DNA from: Bifidobacterium saguinibicoloris
GTDB lineage: Bacteria > Actinomycetota > Actinomycetes > Actinomycetales > Bifidobacteriaceae
Assembly (NCBI RefSeq): GCF_019331725.1
Contig: NZ_JAHBBF010000006.1
Location: forward strand, 81,490 to 145,489
Direction of reading: 5' to 3'
Length of the DNA: 64,000 nucleotides
The stretch's first letter is position 1. Each line of letters begins with the position of its first letter. The notes below the pieces were generated by a model that saw only the letters and a program-made list of their open reading frames with translations, did not search any database and had not been told where the DNA came from. This document shows, one piece after another, positions 52,587 through 61,886 of this stretch. The position numbers and the translations under genes are program-made.

Positions 52587-53067
52587 TGGATTCGGCCACC
52601 TTCTCCTTCAGTCCGTTGCGGTAGTCCTCGAGCTTGTCGGCGAGTTCCGGCTCGAACGCGGAAAGCATCTGGATGGCCAGCAGGCCGGCGTTGGTGGCGC
52701 CGGAGTTGCCGACCGCGGTGGTGGCCACCGGGATGCCGCCGGGCATCTGCACGATGGACAGCAGGGAATCCCAGCCGGACAGGGCGTGGGAGCGCACCGG
52801 CACGCCGATGACGGGCAGGGTGGTCTGCGCGGCGATCATGCCGGGCAGATGGGCGGCGCCTCCGGCTCCGGCGATGATGACCTTGAGGCCGTTGGCACGC
52901 GCGTTGTGCGCGAAATCGGCCATGAGCTCCGGGGTGCGGTGGGCGGAGATCACCTGCTTGTGATAGGCCACACCGAACTGGTCGAGGATGTCGCAGGCGC
53001 GCTTCATGGTCTCCCAGTCACTGGACGATCCCATGACGACGGCGACTTCGGGCTTGCTGTCCGTCAT
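52570..53067 (-). CDS. purE: N5-CAIR mutase
   Basis: 165 residues. Moves the carboxyl group of N5-CAIR to give [25 protein letters not shown] and [11 protein letters not shown] are the nucleotide and catalytic regions, with [21 protein letters not shown] following. ATG at 53067 was chosen over 53073 because GGAGG is then 8 bases upstream rather than 2. First gene of purE-purK. A TACAGT -10-like hexamer lies about 40 bp upstream on the minus strand. Confidence 0.96.
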   Translation of the reverse strand: MTDSKPEVAVVMGSSSDWETMKRACDILDQFGVAYHKQVISAHRTPELMADFAHNARANGLKVIIAGAGGAAHLPGMIAAQTTLPVIGVPVRSHALSGWDSLLSIVQMPGGIPVATTAVGNSGATNAGLLAIQMLSAFEPELADKLEDYRNGLKEKVAESNAQLV

Positions 53068-53325
53068 TATCATTACCTCCGCGTTATTGAGAATACGGGT
53101 TTTACTGTACTCCCCTTGCGCGAATTCGCCACCGGGCGGTTCCGTCCCTCTTCCGGGCCGTCCGGCGCGGACGGGACATGCCGACGACTGTCCGGCCATT
53201 TACGGAGATGTTGGGGGCATTGCCTCCCCATGGGGAAGCATGGGCGGCCCGGCGTCTAGGCTGTCCCACGGCATGGCCCGCAGGCATCGTCCACGGGCAT
53301 TCGATCGGGAGGAGACGGGAAGCAT

Positions 53326-55422
53326 ATGGCGAACGGCATCATGGAACGGATTTCGGGACCTGCCGACGTCAAGGCCCTCTCCCATGGGGAGCTGCATGCG
53401 CTGTGCAAGGAGATCCGCACCGCGCTGCTGCGGTACGGCCGCGAGCACGGCGGGCACATCGGTTCGAACCTCGGCATGGTCGAGGCGACGGTCGCCCTGC
53501 ACCGTGTGTTCGATTCGCCCCGCGACCGCATCTTCTTCGACGTGTCACACCAGAGCTACGTGCACAAGATGCTCACCGGACGCGCCGCCGCCTACCTCGA
53601 TCCGTCCCGGTTCGACGAGGTGACCGGCTTCACAAACCCGGACGAGAGCGTGCACGACCAGTTCGTGCTGGGTCACACCGGCACGTCGATCTCGCTGGCC
53701 TGCGGTCTGGCGAAGACGCGCGACATGGAACGCGCCGCCGGCGATGCGGACGGTATGGGCTCCGGCATCGGCAACGTGGTGGCGGTGATCGGCGACGGGT
53801 CGCTGAGCTCCGGCGTCGCGTTCGAGGGACTGAACAACGCGGCCGAGCAGGGCAGCAACCTCATCATCGTGTTCAACGACAACGAGATGTCCATCGCGGG
53901 CGATTTCGGCGGCATGTACGGTCCGCTGGCACGTCTGCGCGCGTCGGACGGCACGGCGCAGCCGAACATCTTCAACGCGTTCGGGCTGGACTACCGCTAC
54001 GTGGCCGACGGCAACGACGTGGACGCGCTGGTCGCCGCGTTCGAGGAGGTCAGGGACATCGACCATCCGGTCGTCGTGCACATCCACACGCTCAAGGGGG
54101 CGGGTTTCGCGCCGGAGCCGACGGACGCGACGGACACGTCGGATGCCGCGGACGACACGGCCCACGACGCCGGATCCGCGCACGCGACCGACACCGGCGT
54201 CAACGCGACCGACAACGTGGGCCACACCGAACCATGGCATTCGGACCACTGCAACCTGTCCGACCATGAACCGCACGAAGGCCAGTGCGAGGCGTCGCAT
54301 TGGCAGACGCCGGACAAGGCGATCGGACGCCCGGAGGACCCGCGCAAGCATTACGGCAAGATCGCGATGGCGGCGCTGGAACGCCGTTTCCCCACAGAAC
54401 CGGGCCTCGTGGTCATCTCCCCCGCCACGCCGGGGTCGAACGGCATCACGCACGAATTCCGCGAGCGCGCGGGCGCGCACTACATGGACACCGGCATCAC
54501 CGAGGCGCATGCGGTGACGGTCGCCTGCGGCATCGCGAAGGCGGGCGGCACGCCGGTGGTGGCGACGACGGCCTCGTTCTTCCAGCGCGCGTACGACATG
54601 TTCTTCCAGGAGATGAGCCTCAACCACTCGCGCGTCACGATCCTCGACTTCCTGGGCGGCCTGTCCGGTTCGGACAACACCCATTCCGGCGCGTACGACG
54701 TGACGATGTTCGCGAACATCCCCGGTGTGACGATGCTGCTGCCGACCTCGCGCGAAGATTATCTGGATGCGCTGGCGTGGGCGACCACGCCAGCGACCGT
54801 TCCGACGGGCGCGGACGGGGCTCCGGACGGTCCGGTGGTCATCCGCGTGCCCGGCGAGGCGATTCTCGCGGCCGAGCGCGCCGGCGAGAGGCTGGGGCAT
54901 GCCGCGACGCGGGCGTCCGACACCCACGGCGTCCACGGCACATCCGACATGCTCTCCTACCGGACCACCCGCCACGGCTCCACGGTCGCGCTCCTGGGCC
55001 TCGGCAACGCATATCCGCTGGCATGGCACACGGCCGAGTCGCTCGCCGCGGAGGGCATCGACGCGACGGTCGTCGACCCGCGCCAATGCACCACGCTGGA
55101 CACGACGGCCCTGGAATCGTTGCGTGACGACCACCGGCTCGTCGTCACGCTGGAGGACGGCCAGCTGGAAGGGGGTTGGGGCGAGAAGGTGACCGCCTAC
55201 TACGCGAACCACCGCATGCATGCCGCCGAAACCGACAGAACTAACGAAACCGCAGGAACTGACGACGACCGCGGCGCACGGGACCCGCGGAACCCGCAGG
55301 TCATCAACGTCGGCGCGGAGAAGGAGTTCACCGACCGCATCCCGCTCGCCGACCTCGACGAACGCTACGGCCTGACCGTCGATGCCGTCACGGCACGCGT
55401 CCGCAGGGCGTTGGCCGACTGA
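53326..55422 (+). CDS. Transketolase-fold DXS-like enzyme with a polar insert
   Basis: 698 residues, against about 620 for DXS. TPP-enzyme residues match DXS: His44 in GGHIGSNLG, His75 in DVSHQSYVHKMLTG, GDG 156-158, Glu393 and His395 in DTGITEAHAVTVA, and Asp424 in QRAYDMFFQE. The DXS DRAGxVGxDGxTH loop reads DFLGGLSGSDNTHSG (441-455), so the conserved Arg of that loop is missing. Residues 264-328 form an Asp/Thr then His-rich insert between the domains. It is either DXS or a paralogue with another acceptor. No isoprenoid genes adjoin. Confidence 0.75.
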   Translation: MANGIMERISGPADVKALSHGELHALCKEIRTALLRYGREHGGHIGSNLGMVEATVALHRVFDSPRDRIFFDVSHQSYVHKMLTGRAAAYLDPSRFDEVTGFTNPDESVHDQFVLGHTGTSISLACGLAKTRDMERAAGDADGMGSGIGNVVAVIGDGSLSSGVAFEGLNNAAEQGSNLIIVFNDNEMSIAGDFGGMYGPLARLRASDGTAQPNIFNAFGLDYRYVADGNDVDALVAAFEEVRDIDHPVVVHIHTLKGAGFAPEPTDATDTSDAADDTAHDAGSAHATDTGVNATDNVGHTEPWHSDHCNLSDHEPHEGQCEASHWQTPDKAIGRPEDPRKHYGKIAMAALERRFPTEPGLVVISPATPGSNGITHEFRERAGAHYMDTGITEAHAVTVACGIAKAGGTPVVATTASFFQRAYDMFFQEMSLNHSRVTILDFLGGLSGSDNTHSGAYDVTMFANIPGVTMLLPTSREDYLDALAWATTPATVPTGADGAPDGPVVIRVPGEAILAAERAGERLGHAATRASDTHGVHGTSDMLSYRTTRHGSTVALLGLGNAYPLAWHTAESLAAEGIDATVVDPRQCTTLDTTALESLRDDHRLVVTLEDGQLEGGWGEKVTAYYANHRMHAAETDRTNETAGTDDDRGARDPRNPQVINVGAEKEFTDRIPLADLDERYGLTVDAVTARVRRALAD

Positions 55423-55459
55423 GCGTCCGCCGGGCCAGCGACCGTCCGCAAGACGCGTC

Positions 55460-57001
55460 TCACTGACTGTCCCTGATGGCGTCCAACGCGGGGATCCTCA
55501 CCGCCTTGTTGGCCGGGCCGAACCCGAACAGCAGGCCGATGCAGGTGGCGAAGACCACCGCGAACAGGTACAGCCACCATGGGATGACCGAGTAACGGGT
55601 CACGTCCTCGCCGCCGGCTATCGCATGCCAGAGCATCATGCCGAACGATTCCCCGCCGCCCCCGGATGAGCCGGACGAGACGCCGGAGAACGAATCCGAG
55701 GACATGCCGAAGATCACCATGCCCGCCATGTTGACGCACAGCGAGACGAACGCGCTCAGCACCGCGCCGACCACACCGCCGAGAAGACCGATCGCGCCCG
55801 CCTCGGTGAGGAACATGACGCGGATGTCGTGCACGGTGCAACCGAGCGCCTTCATGATGCCGATCTCACGCGTGCGTTCGGACACGGACATGACCATCGT
55901 GTTGGCGATGCCGATGGCGGCGACGAGCAGCGCCACCGCGCCGATGCCGCCCAGAATGAGCTGGATGACGCGCGTCTGCTCCTCCATCTGCTTGCGGATG
56001 TCCTCGTACGAGGACGTCTGATAGCCCATGGCCTTGAGCGCGGATTCCACTTCGGGGACCTGCGACAGGTCGGTCGCCTTGACGTACACCTGGTCGTAGG
56101 TCGCGGATCTCGCGGCCGACGACGTGGAATCGATCTGCGCGATGAGCGACTTCAACGCCTTGAGGTCCATGATGAACCCCTGCACGGTGGCGTATCCCTT
56201 GTTGTAGTCGCTCGCGACCACGCCCGTGACCTTGAGGTCCACGTCGACGTTCTTCGGGTCGGCGCTCGCGCCGGTCGTGCCGGAACCGGACGAGCCGCCG
56301 GAGGAACCGCCATACAGGTTCTGCACGTACGGGTCGCCGGAATATTCGACGCCGGAGGTCAGTGTGAGCGGCGTGGTGAGCAGGTCGAAGAACGGATCCT
56401 CGGTCTCGGGCGCCTCGCACCGGTCCGTGGCCGCGTTGTAGGTGCAGGAGCCGTCCTCATAGGAACGTTGGGCGCCGTTGTTCAGCGAGTCGAGGAAGCC
56501 GTAGGCGGTCCATTCCCCGGCCAGGACCTGGCCGTCCCGCAACGGTTCGGATCCGTCCTTGAGCGTGAAGCCCATCGTGTCGAGCTGGGACATGTCGATG
56601 CCCATGATGGAGACACCGTCGAAGATGTAGCGTCCGCCGGCCCCCGCCTTCGCGGTCGCGTTGTACGGAAGGGTCACGACCGGGGTCACGCCGGCGACGT
56701 CCGGGATCGCGCGGAACGATTCGACCGCCTTGTCGTCGAGTTTGACGGCCTCGCCGGAGCCGGACGAGGACGAGCCGCCGCCTTCGACCTCCATGCCGCC
56801 GGCGGTGTACACGGTGACGATGGACAGGTCGCCCATCGACTTGAGCGTCTTCTCGTTGCGCTCGTTGATGCCTTGGGCGAAGGACACCATGAGCACGATC
56901 GAGCAGCATCCGACGATCACGCCCAGCACGGTCAGGAACGTACGCGATTTGCGTCGGAACAGGTTCTGCGCGCACAGACGCAGGATGTCGGAGAACCTCA
57001 T
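55460..57001 (-). CDS. MacB-type ABC transporter permease
   Basis: 513 residues. N-terminal transmembrane helix (SRTFLTVLGVIVGCCSIVLM), a large extracytoplasmic domain of about 290 residues with Gly/Ser-rich insertions (near 75-90 and 245-255), then three C-terminal transmembrane helices of the FtsX fold; LLVAAIGIANTMVMSVSERTREIGIMKALG is diagnostic. Such systems usually drive mechanical work or export rather than import. The start overlaps the previous stop (ATGA). Operon order is ATPase, surface protein, permease. Confidence 0.9.
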   Translation of the reverse strand: MRFSDILRLCAQNLFRRKSRTFLTVLGVIVGCCSIVLMVSFAQGINERNEKTLKSMGDLSIVTVYTAGGMEVEGGGSSSSGSGEAVKLDDKAVESFRAIPDVAGVTPVVTLPYNATAKAGAGGRYIFDGVSIMGIDMSQLDTMGFTLKDGSEPLRDGQVLAGEWTAYGFLDSLNNGAQRSYEDGSCTYNAATDRCEAPETEDPFFDLLTTPLTLTSGVEYSGDPYVQNLYGGSSGGSSGSGTTGASADPKNVDVDLKVTGVVASDYNKGYATVQGFIMDLKALKSLIAQIDSTSSAARSATYDQVYVKATDLSQVPEVESALKAMGYQTSSYEDIRKQMEEQTRVIQLILGGIGAVALLVAAIGIANTMVMSVSERTREIGIMKALGCTVHDIRVMFLTEAGAIGLLGGVVGAVLSAFVSLCVNMAGMVIFGMSSDSFSGVSSGSSGGGGESFGMMLWHAIAGGEDVTRYSVIPWWLYLFAVVFATCIGLLFGFGPANKAVRIPALDAIRDSQ

Positions 57002-58359
57002 ACGCGCTCCTTGCGCGCGCGACGCGGACGGGAGGCCATCGGACCGTGACCGTCCGTGGAAGCGGACGGGGCTTCGGAGACGGGGGCGACGGCCGAGGAC
57101 GGATCCGGCGCGGGCAGGGAGGTGAGGTCGAGGACCTGCGTGGGCTGGGCGTCGGATGCCGCGGACGGAACGGACGGGGACAACGGATCAGATGACGCGG
57201 ACGCCGCAGACGCCTCGGACGCGTCGGACGTATCGGTATCGGACGCCGGCGTCTTACCCCAGTCGTCCCAATCGTCGGCTTCGGCCTGCGCCGCCTCCTT
57301 GCGCTTCCTGCGGCGACGGACCACGACCACCGTCACGACCACGGCGATGCTCACGACGACGATCGCCGCCACGGCCCACACCCACCAGGGGACGCCCGCG
57401 TCCGCGGTCGCGTCCTCCACGGTCATGTCCGTCTCGTCCACGGCCGGCGCCTCGGCGACGTCGACGGTGACCGGGAATTCCTTCGACTGCGGCTTGCCGT
57501 CGGAATCCTCGTAGGCGATATGCAGCTTGGCTTCGATCGAACCGGAGGCGGTCGGCGTGAACGCGAAGCCGATGGAACCGCTCGCGCCGGACGCGACGTT
57601 GCCGACGTACTGCGTCTTCGTGGTGGTCTCGAGCCCCTCGCTCTCGATCGACGCCTCCACGTTGGCGATGTCGCCCTTGCCTTTGTTCACGTAGTTCATG
57701 GTGATGGTGGTCTCGGTGCCGACGGTGGCGTCTTCGGGCGGGACGGGGTCGTCGAGCTGGAAGCGGTCCGGTTGGGAGACGGGCACGGAGATCTTGATGT
57801 CAGAGGAGCTGGAGGAACGTGAGCCGCCGTCCACGTACTCGTAGCGGAAGCCGACGGTGACGCCCTGCGCGCCGCTCGTGGCGCTGGACAGGGCCTGCAT
57901 GGGCACGCTCTGCGTGGCGGAGCGGCCGGCGTAGAGCACGTCGACGTAGAAGGTGTTGGTGCCGCCGGCGATGGCGAACGCGTCGCCGCCGTCCACGGTG
58001 ACGACCATGTTGCTCACCGCCACCTTGCCTTTGTTCTGGAACGTGAACGTGAGCGTGAAGTCGCCGCCGACCGGCACGGAACCGTCGCCGTACGTGAAGT
58101 TCGTGATGATGACGTTGGGTACGGGGCCGGAGATCGGCGCGACGTCCTCCCCCGTCGCGCCGACGGACGCGTTGTCCGACGCCGCGTCGTCCGCGTACGC
58201 CGTGCGGACCGGCGCGGCGATGGATGCGGCGATGGACGCGATGCCGCCGGCATGATGCGTGGTCGTCGGCGCCGGCGCGATGGCGGGCGCCAAGACGATG
58301 GAGAGCGCGGCGATCATGGCGGCCGTCATGGCGGCGATGCGTGTGCGGAGGGTGATCAT
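56998..58359 (-). CDS. Secreted CARDB/NEW3-like protein with C-terminal membrane anchor
   Basis: 453 residues. Signal peptide (1-61, with hydrophobic core MTAAMIAALSIVLAPAIA), two Ig-like repeat domains of the CARDB/S-layer (COG1361) kind (about 75-195, VIITNFTYGDGSVPVGGDFT; and 200-305, TVGTETTITMNYVNKGKGDI). A C-terminal transmembrane helix (about 325-350) follows, then a basic stop and an Asp/Ser-rich cytoplasmic tail. It sits between ATPase and permease genes, so it is probably a subunit or cargo-capture partner of that transporter. Confidence 0.78.
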   Translation of the reverse strand: MITLRTRIAAMTAAMIAALSIVLAPAIAPAPTTTHHAGGIASIAASIAAPVRTAYADDAASDNASVGATGEDVAPISGPVPNVIITNFTYGDGSVPVGGDFTLTFTFQNKGKVAVSNMVVTVDGGDAFAIAGGTNTFYVDVLYAGRSATQSVPMQALSSATSGAQGVTVGFRYEYVDGGSRSSSSSDIKISVPVSQPDRFQLDDPVPPEDATVGTETTITMNYVNKGKGDIANVEASIESEGLETTTKTQYVGNVASGASGSIGFAFTPTASGSIEAKLHIAYEDSDGKPQSKEFPVTVDVAEAPAVDETDMTVEDATADAGVPWWVWAVAAIVVVSIAVVVTVVVVRRRRKRKEAAQAEADDWDDWGKTPASDTDTSDASEASAASASSDPLSPSVPSAASDAQPTQVLDLTSLPAPDPSSAVAPVSEAPSASTDGHGPMASRPRRARKERV

Positions 58360-58453
58360 GGACGTGCCCTTTCTGTCTCTACTGTCTCTTCTCTTGCGTG
58401 TCTCTTGCGTGTCGCGTCTGCGGGCGGCGCGGCGTCCGTCGGGTCGTCATCCG

Positions 58454-59161
58454 TCAGCGTCCCGTCATGCGGTCGTCGATGATGCGGCCGTCGAGCAGGG
58501 TGACGATCCGGTCCGCGTAGGCGGCCATGTTGTCGTCGTGTGTGACGAGGACGATGGTCTGGTCCAGGCTGCGGGCGAAGGAGACGATCATCTCCATCAC
58601 GTCGACCTTGGTCTTCGAATCGAGGTTGCCGGTGGGTTCGTCGGCGAACACGACCTCCGGCTTGGCGACGAACGCGCGGGCGATGCCGACGCGCTGCTGC
58701 TGTCCGCCGGACATCTGCGTGGGATAGTGCGTGAGACGTCCTCCGAGCCCGACCCGTTTGAGGATGCCCCGCGCGGCCGCCTCGCGCCGTTCCTTGGGCA
58801 CACCGCGGAACATGAGCGGCATGGCCACGTTCTCCACGGCGTTGAGGTTGGGCAGCAGGTTGTACGACTGGAACACGAAGCCGAGGTGCCGCTGGCGGAA
58901 GACCGCGAGCCCGCGCTCGTCGAGGCGGGAGATCATGGTGCCGCCGATGCGCACGCCGCCGCGCGTGGGCTTCTCCAGCCCCGCGAGCTGGTTGAGCAGC
59001 GTGGATTTGCCGGAGCCCGACGCTCCGTAGATACAGCAGATCTGGCCGCGCGGGATGGCGAGGTCGATGCGTTCGAGGGCCACGACAGTCTCATCGGCGG
59101 CGGGGTATTCCTTGCGCAGGTTGCGCACCTCGATCATGGGGCGTTGCGTCTTCGCAGCCAT
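58454..59161 (-). CDS. MacB/LolD-type ABC transporter ATPase
   Basis: 235 residues. Walker A GASGSGKST, Q-loop FVFQSYNLLPNLNAVENV, signature MSGGQQQRVGIARAF, Walker B VVFADEPTGNLDSKT and H-loop LVTHDD are all intact. The GNLD after Walker B places it with MacB/LolD ATPases that work with FtsX-fold permeases. The ATG at 59161 was chosen with GGAG 5 bases upstream; a GTG two codons earlier is possible. First gene of its operon. Confidence 0.93.
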   Translation of the reverse strand: MAAKTQRPMIEVRNLRKEYPAADETVVALERIDLAIPRGQICCIYGASGSGKSTLLNQLAGLEKPTRGGVRIGGTMISRLDERGLAVFRQRHLGFVFQSYNLLPNLNAVENVAMPLMFRGVPKERREAAARGILKRVGLGGRLTHYPTQMSGGQQQRVGIARAFVAKPEVVFADEPTGNLDSKTKVDVMEMIVSFARSLDQTIVLVTHDDNMAAYADRIVTLLDGRIIDDRMTGR

Positions 59162-59417
59162 CGACACTCCGTTCTCTCAAACCGCTCGGCGAACCATCGG
59201 TGTTCCGGACAATCCACGGTGCGCGATGGCGCCTCGGGACGGACCGTCCTTCGTCCCAGTGTCCCATGCCGCCGTCCGTGCCGGCATCGGTCTCGGGGAT
59301 GAATCAGGGACGGTTCGGGAAATGTTCGGGGAACGTTCGTAGGGCAGGCTGCCGGCGATGACGGCCCTGCGACGGCCCCTCCCCCGCGCGTCCGCGCGTG
59401 TTCTCCCCGGACGCCGT

Positions 59418-59423
59418 TACAAT
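59418..59423 (+). promoter_or_regulatory. -10 element for tRNA-Arg
   Basis: TACAAT, 11 bases before the mature tRNA 5' end. No good -35 is visible upstream. Confidence 0.4.
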
Positions 59424-59434
59424 GGTTGCGGTCC

Positions 59435-59508
59435 GGCCCCGTAGCTCAGCTGGATAGAGCATGTGACTTCTAATCTCAGGGTCGCCGGTTCGAGCCCGGC
59501 CGGGGTCA
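59435..59508 (+). tRNA. tRNA-Arg (anticodon TCT)
   Basis: Full cloverleaf: acceptor GGCCCCG/CGGGGTC (one G-U), D stem GCTC/GAGC, anticodon stem TGTGA/TCTCA (one T-T mismatch), loop CTTCTAA giving anticodon TCT, T arm GCCGG-TTCGAGC-CCGGC, discriminator A. CCA is not encoded. Its 3' half is the likely attachment site of the integrative element that follows. Confidence 0.93.
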
Positions 59509-59512
59509 CCGG

Positions 59513-59549
59513 AAAACCCCTTGGAATTCCAACGATTCCAAGGGGTTTT
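59513..59549. terminator. Bidirectional terminator between tRNA-Arg and integrase
   Basis: AAAACCCCTTGGAA pairs perfectly with TTCCAAGGGGTTTT around a 9-base loop. Flanking A and T runs serve both strands. Confidence 0.92.
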
Positions 59550-59550
59550 G

Positions 59551-60858
59551 TCATTGGTTGGTTGCCTCATTGTGGACAACATTAGACAACATGAGCGCAT
59601 CTGCTCGGCTGCCTTCCAGAGCGTTCGCCACTTCATCAAGCCGGTCGGGCCACAGCATCGCATAGGTGTTCAACGTCACCGTGGCATCCTTGTGACCCAT
59701 AGCGTTCTGCAATGTCTTCACATCACATCCGGCGGCAACCGCTAGTGAGGCGTAGGTATGCCGTAGCGAGTAAGGACGCAGCCCCTTGACCTTGTCCAAC
59801 TTGGCCCGTTGCTTCGCTGCCTTGAAGTTGCGATTCCTCCAGTTCGCCAGATACAGGGGCCCGCCCTGTAGGGCCGTGAACAGATAGTCGTCCTTATCCC
59901 GGCCTCGAATGTGTTCCGTCAATGGATCTATCAGGAATCCAGGAACGGCTACGTCTCGCACCTCCCATGTCTTCGGCGTGCCCTCGATCTGTTTTCCCGT
60001 GTCCTTATCCACAGTGAAGTTCCTGACCACGTGAATACGTTTTGCGTCCAGATCAACGTCACCGACATGCAATGCCATCATCTCGTTTGGGCGCAGGCCC
60101 GTGTACGCGAGCATCCTTATCAGAAGGTCGTCGCCTGGGAGCATCGCGGCATCGGCCAGCAGCTCCACTTGCTTGTAGGTGAGGAACACCATACCGTCGT
60201 CCGGCTTGTTGTCCCTCGGCAGCTCCACACCTTCGAATGGGTTGTCGAGTATCAGCCGATTTTTCTTCGCGTAGATCATAACCTGGTTGGCGGTTTTGAA
60301 TACGCCCTTGACATAGCTCTCACTCAACCGGTCCTTCGGCCTGGCGTCGTTGTTGAAGTCATAGGGGGCGGTACCGCATCGAAGCTCCCCCACCCATTTG
60401 GATACGTCAGATCGTGTTATCGATCCGATGGCCTTGTCACCCCACTTGGGAAGGACGTACGTGCGCATATAGCGCTTGTACCCGCGAATGGAGCTGCCCT
60501 TGACACCATGCTTGCTCTGGAGCCATTCTTCCTTCACATCCCGATAGAGGCGGTTGCGATCGTCCTTGTTGATATACCGGCCCGAATACTGGTCGTCGCT
60601 GACGGCCGTCCGATACGCCTCGGCTTCGTCCCTCGTCTTGAAGCTCTTGCTACGCAGACGCCCACGGCTCTCTTCGCCATCCTCGTGTTCATACCATTGG
60701 ACCAACCAACGCATCCCTTTGCCGAACTCGGCTTTCTTCCACCGGTCGGCTATCTTCTCGTTGGCGCGTTCAACGGACTTGCATGCATTCAGAACGCGCA
60801 GCACGGACGGTGGCGCACCTTTCCTAATCCACTGGTCGGCAACCCAAGCATTAGCCAT
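59551..60858 (-). CDS. int: Tyrosine site-specific integrase
   Basis: 435 residues. An N-terminal arm-binding (AP2-like) region includes GKGMRWLVQWYEHED. A core-binding SAM-like domain follows (SSIRGYKRYMRTYVLPKWG), then the catalytic domain: Arg in AYTGLRPNEMMAL, HTY box LRHTYASLAVAAG, GH in QNAMGHKDATVTLNTYAM with the nucleophile Tyr. All catalytic residues are visible. It sits 42 bp from the tRNA-Arg 3' end, the usual int-att arrangement. Its start overlaps the repressor stop by one base, so both are read from the leftward promoter. Confidence 0.95.
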   Translation of the reverse strand: MANAWVADQWIRKGAPPSVLRVLNACKSVERANEKIADRWKKAEFGKGMRWLVQWYEHEDGEESRGRLRSKSFKTRDEAEAYRTAVSDDQYSGRYINKDDRNRLYRDVKEEWLQSKHGVKGSSIRGYKRYMRTYVLPKWGDKAIGSITRSDVSKWVGELRCGTAPYDFNNDARPKDRLSESYVKGVFKTANQVMIYAKKNRLILDNPFEGVELPRDNKPDDGMVFLTYKQVELLADAAMLPGDDLLIRMLAYTGLRPNEMMALHVGDVDLDAKRIHVVRNFTVDKDTGKQIEGTPKTWEVRDVAVPGFLIDPLTEHIRGRDKDDYLFTALQGGPLYLANWRNRNFKAAKQRAKLDKVKGLRPYSLRHTYASLAVAAGCDVKTLQNAMGHKDATVTLNTYAMLWPDRLDEVANALEGSRADALMLSNVVHNEATNQ

Positions 60859-61484
60859 TAGTACTCCGGATCTCCAGAGAGATTACCGAGTGCTTCATCA
60901 ATCATCGATTGGACGTCTTGATACGTTGGGAGTTCATCAGGCTCCACATCGTTGTCATCCAATCCCGATCTAAGCCACCGGCAATACACCGAATCGTCGT
61001 TTACCTGATTTGCATAATGGTCGTTCGTTGTCAACAAAGCCCCGATTAAGGAATCTAGGCGAGATGCCTTTAGGACATCAATCACCTGCCCGGATAGCTT
61101 TTTGTTCAACGAGCCTTCCTGCTGCAACGTGGTGGCGTCCCCGGCTAATTCCTGACGGTATCTAGCCAGAGTATCGAAATCGATAATCAGTTGCTTATAC
61201 ATCTGGGGAATCTGCTCGACCGCATATTGCAAGTCTGCCTCAGCCGGAGTGTTCAATAGCTTCGGCAAATCGAGAACCGGATCATACCCCAAGCATTTCA
61301 ACAAATCAGAGGCCTCAGACAATCTCAACGGCCGCCGTCCATGCTCAATATTGAAAATCGTGGTCTTTGACCAAGTGTTCCCGGCATTGCACATTAAGTC
61401 AACAAGTCGATCCATGCTGACCTTCCCGCGAAGGCGCTTCACGTTGGCCCCGACCATTTCATCCCGCGTCATGTTTTCACTCAT
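60858..61484 (-). CDS. CI-like repressor of the element
   Basis: 208 residues. N-terminal HTH: VGANVKRLRGKVSMDRLVDLM then TWSKTTIFNIEHGRRPLRLSEA. The C-terminal half is helical, with an acidic end, and shows no LexA-type peptidase motif. The ATG at 61484 is 7 bases after TACACT and has no RBS, so it looks leaderless; the frame extends far upstream but through the control region. Its own -10 overlaps a palindromic operator, predicting autoregulation. Confidence 0.78.
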   Translation of the reverse strand: MSENMTRDEMVGANVKRLRGKVSMDRLVDLMCNAGNTWSKTTIFNIEHGRRPLRLSEASDLLKCLGYDPVLDLPKLLNTPAEADLQYAVEQIPQMYKQLIIDFDTLARYRQELAGDATTLQQEGSLNKKLSGQVIDVLKASRLDSLIGALLTTNDHYANQVNDDSVYCRWLRSGLDDNDVEPDELPTYQDVQSMIDEALGNLSGDPEY

Positions 61485-61487
61485 GCA

Positions 61488-61580
61488 ACACAGTGTACCC
61501 AGAATCGCGACACGCCATGGCGGCATGTTGTACCCAGAATCGGAATCTTGTGTTACTTTATGAATACCGGAACACAGTGT
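61488..61580. promoter_or_regulatory. Twin-operator control region of the integrative element
   Basis: The 9-bp palindrome ACACAGTGT occurs at 61488-61496 and 61572-61580; the second is embedded in the longer palindrome GGAACAC-A-GTGTTCC (61569-61583). Centres are 84 bp apart, about eight helical turns. A 14-bp direct repeat TGTACCCAGAATCG lies between at 61494-61507 and 61529-61542. One site covers the leftward -10 and the other lies just before the rightward genes. Confidence 0.65.
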
Positions 61581-61601
61581 TCCGAGATTGGAAACACAGA
61601 C

Positions 61602-61886
61602 ATGGAAATCACCAAGACAGGCGCATCGACCATCACCGTACCAACGGCTTTCGCTGAGATTGCCGCGCAGCTCGACCCGATCAACAAGCCCGCGAAAGTG
61701 ACGGAGGTCACCGGGATCCCGGTCAACACTCTCAATGACTGGCGTACCAAGGGTGTGAACCTCAGGTTCATGAAGATTCACGGCCGCATCTTTTACAAGC
61801 GCGACGACATCCTTGAATTTCTGGACCGCGCCACGTTCGGCAGCACCGCCGAAGCAAAGGCGTTTGACCGGAAGGTGGCGGAATGA
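61602..61886 (+). CDS. Excisionase/Cro-like winged-helix protein
   Basis: 94 residues. The C-terminal two thirds match a helix-turn-helix of the MerR/excisionase (HTH_17) type: VTEVTGIPVNTLNDWRTKGV, then FMKIHGRIFYKRDDILEFLD. First rightward gene after the operators. The ATG at 61602 has only a weak GGAAA upstream. It is either Xis for the neighbouring integrase or a Cro-like switch protein. Confidence 0.65.
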   Translation: MEITKTGASTITVPTAFAEIAAQLDPINKPAKVTEVTGIPVNTLNDWRTKGVNLRFMKIHGRIFYKRDDILEFLDRATFGSTAEAKAFDRKVAE

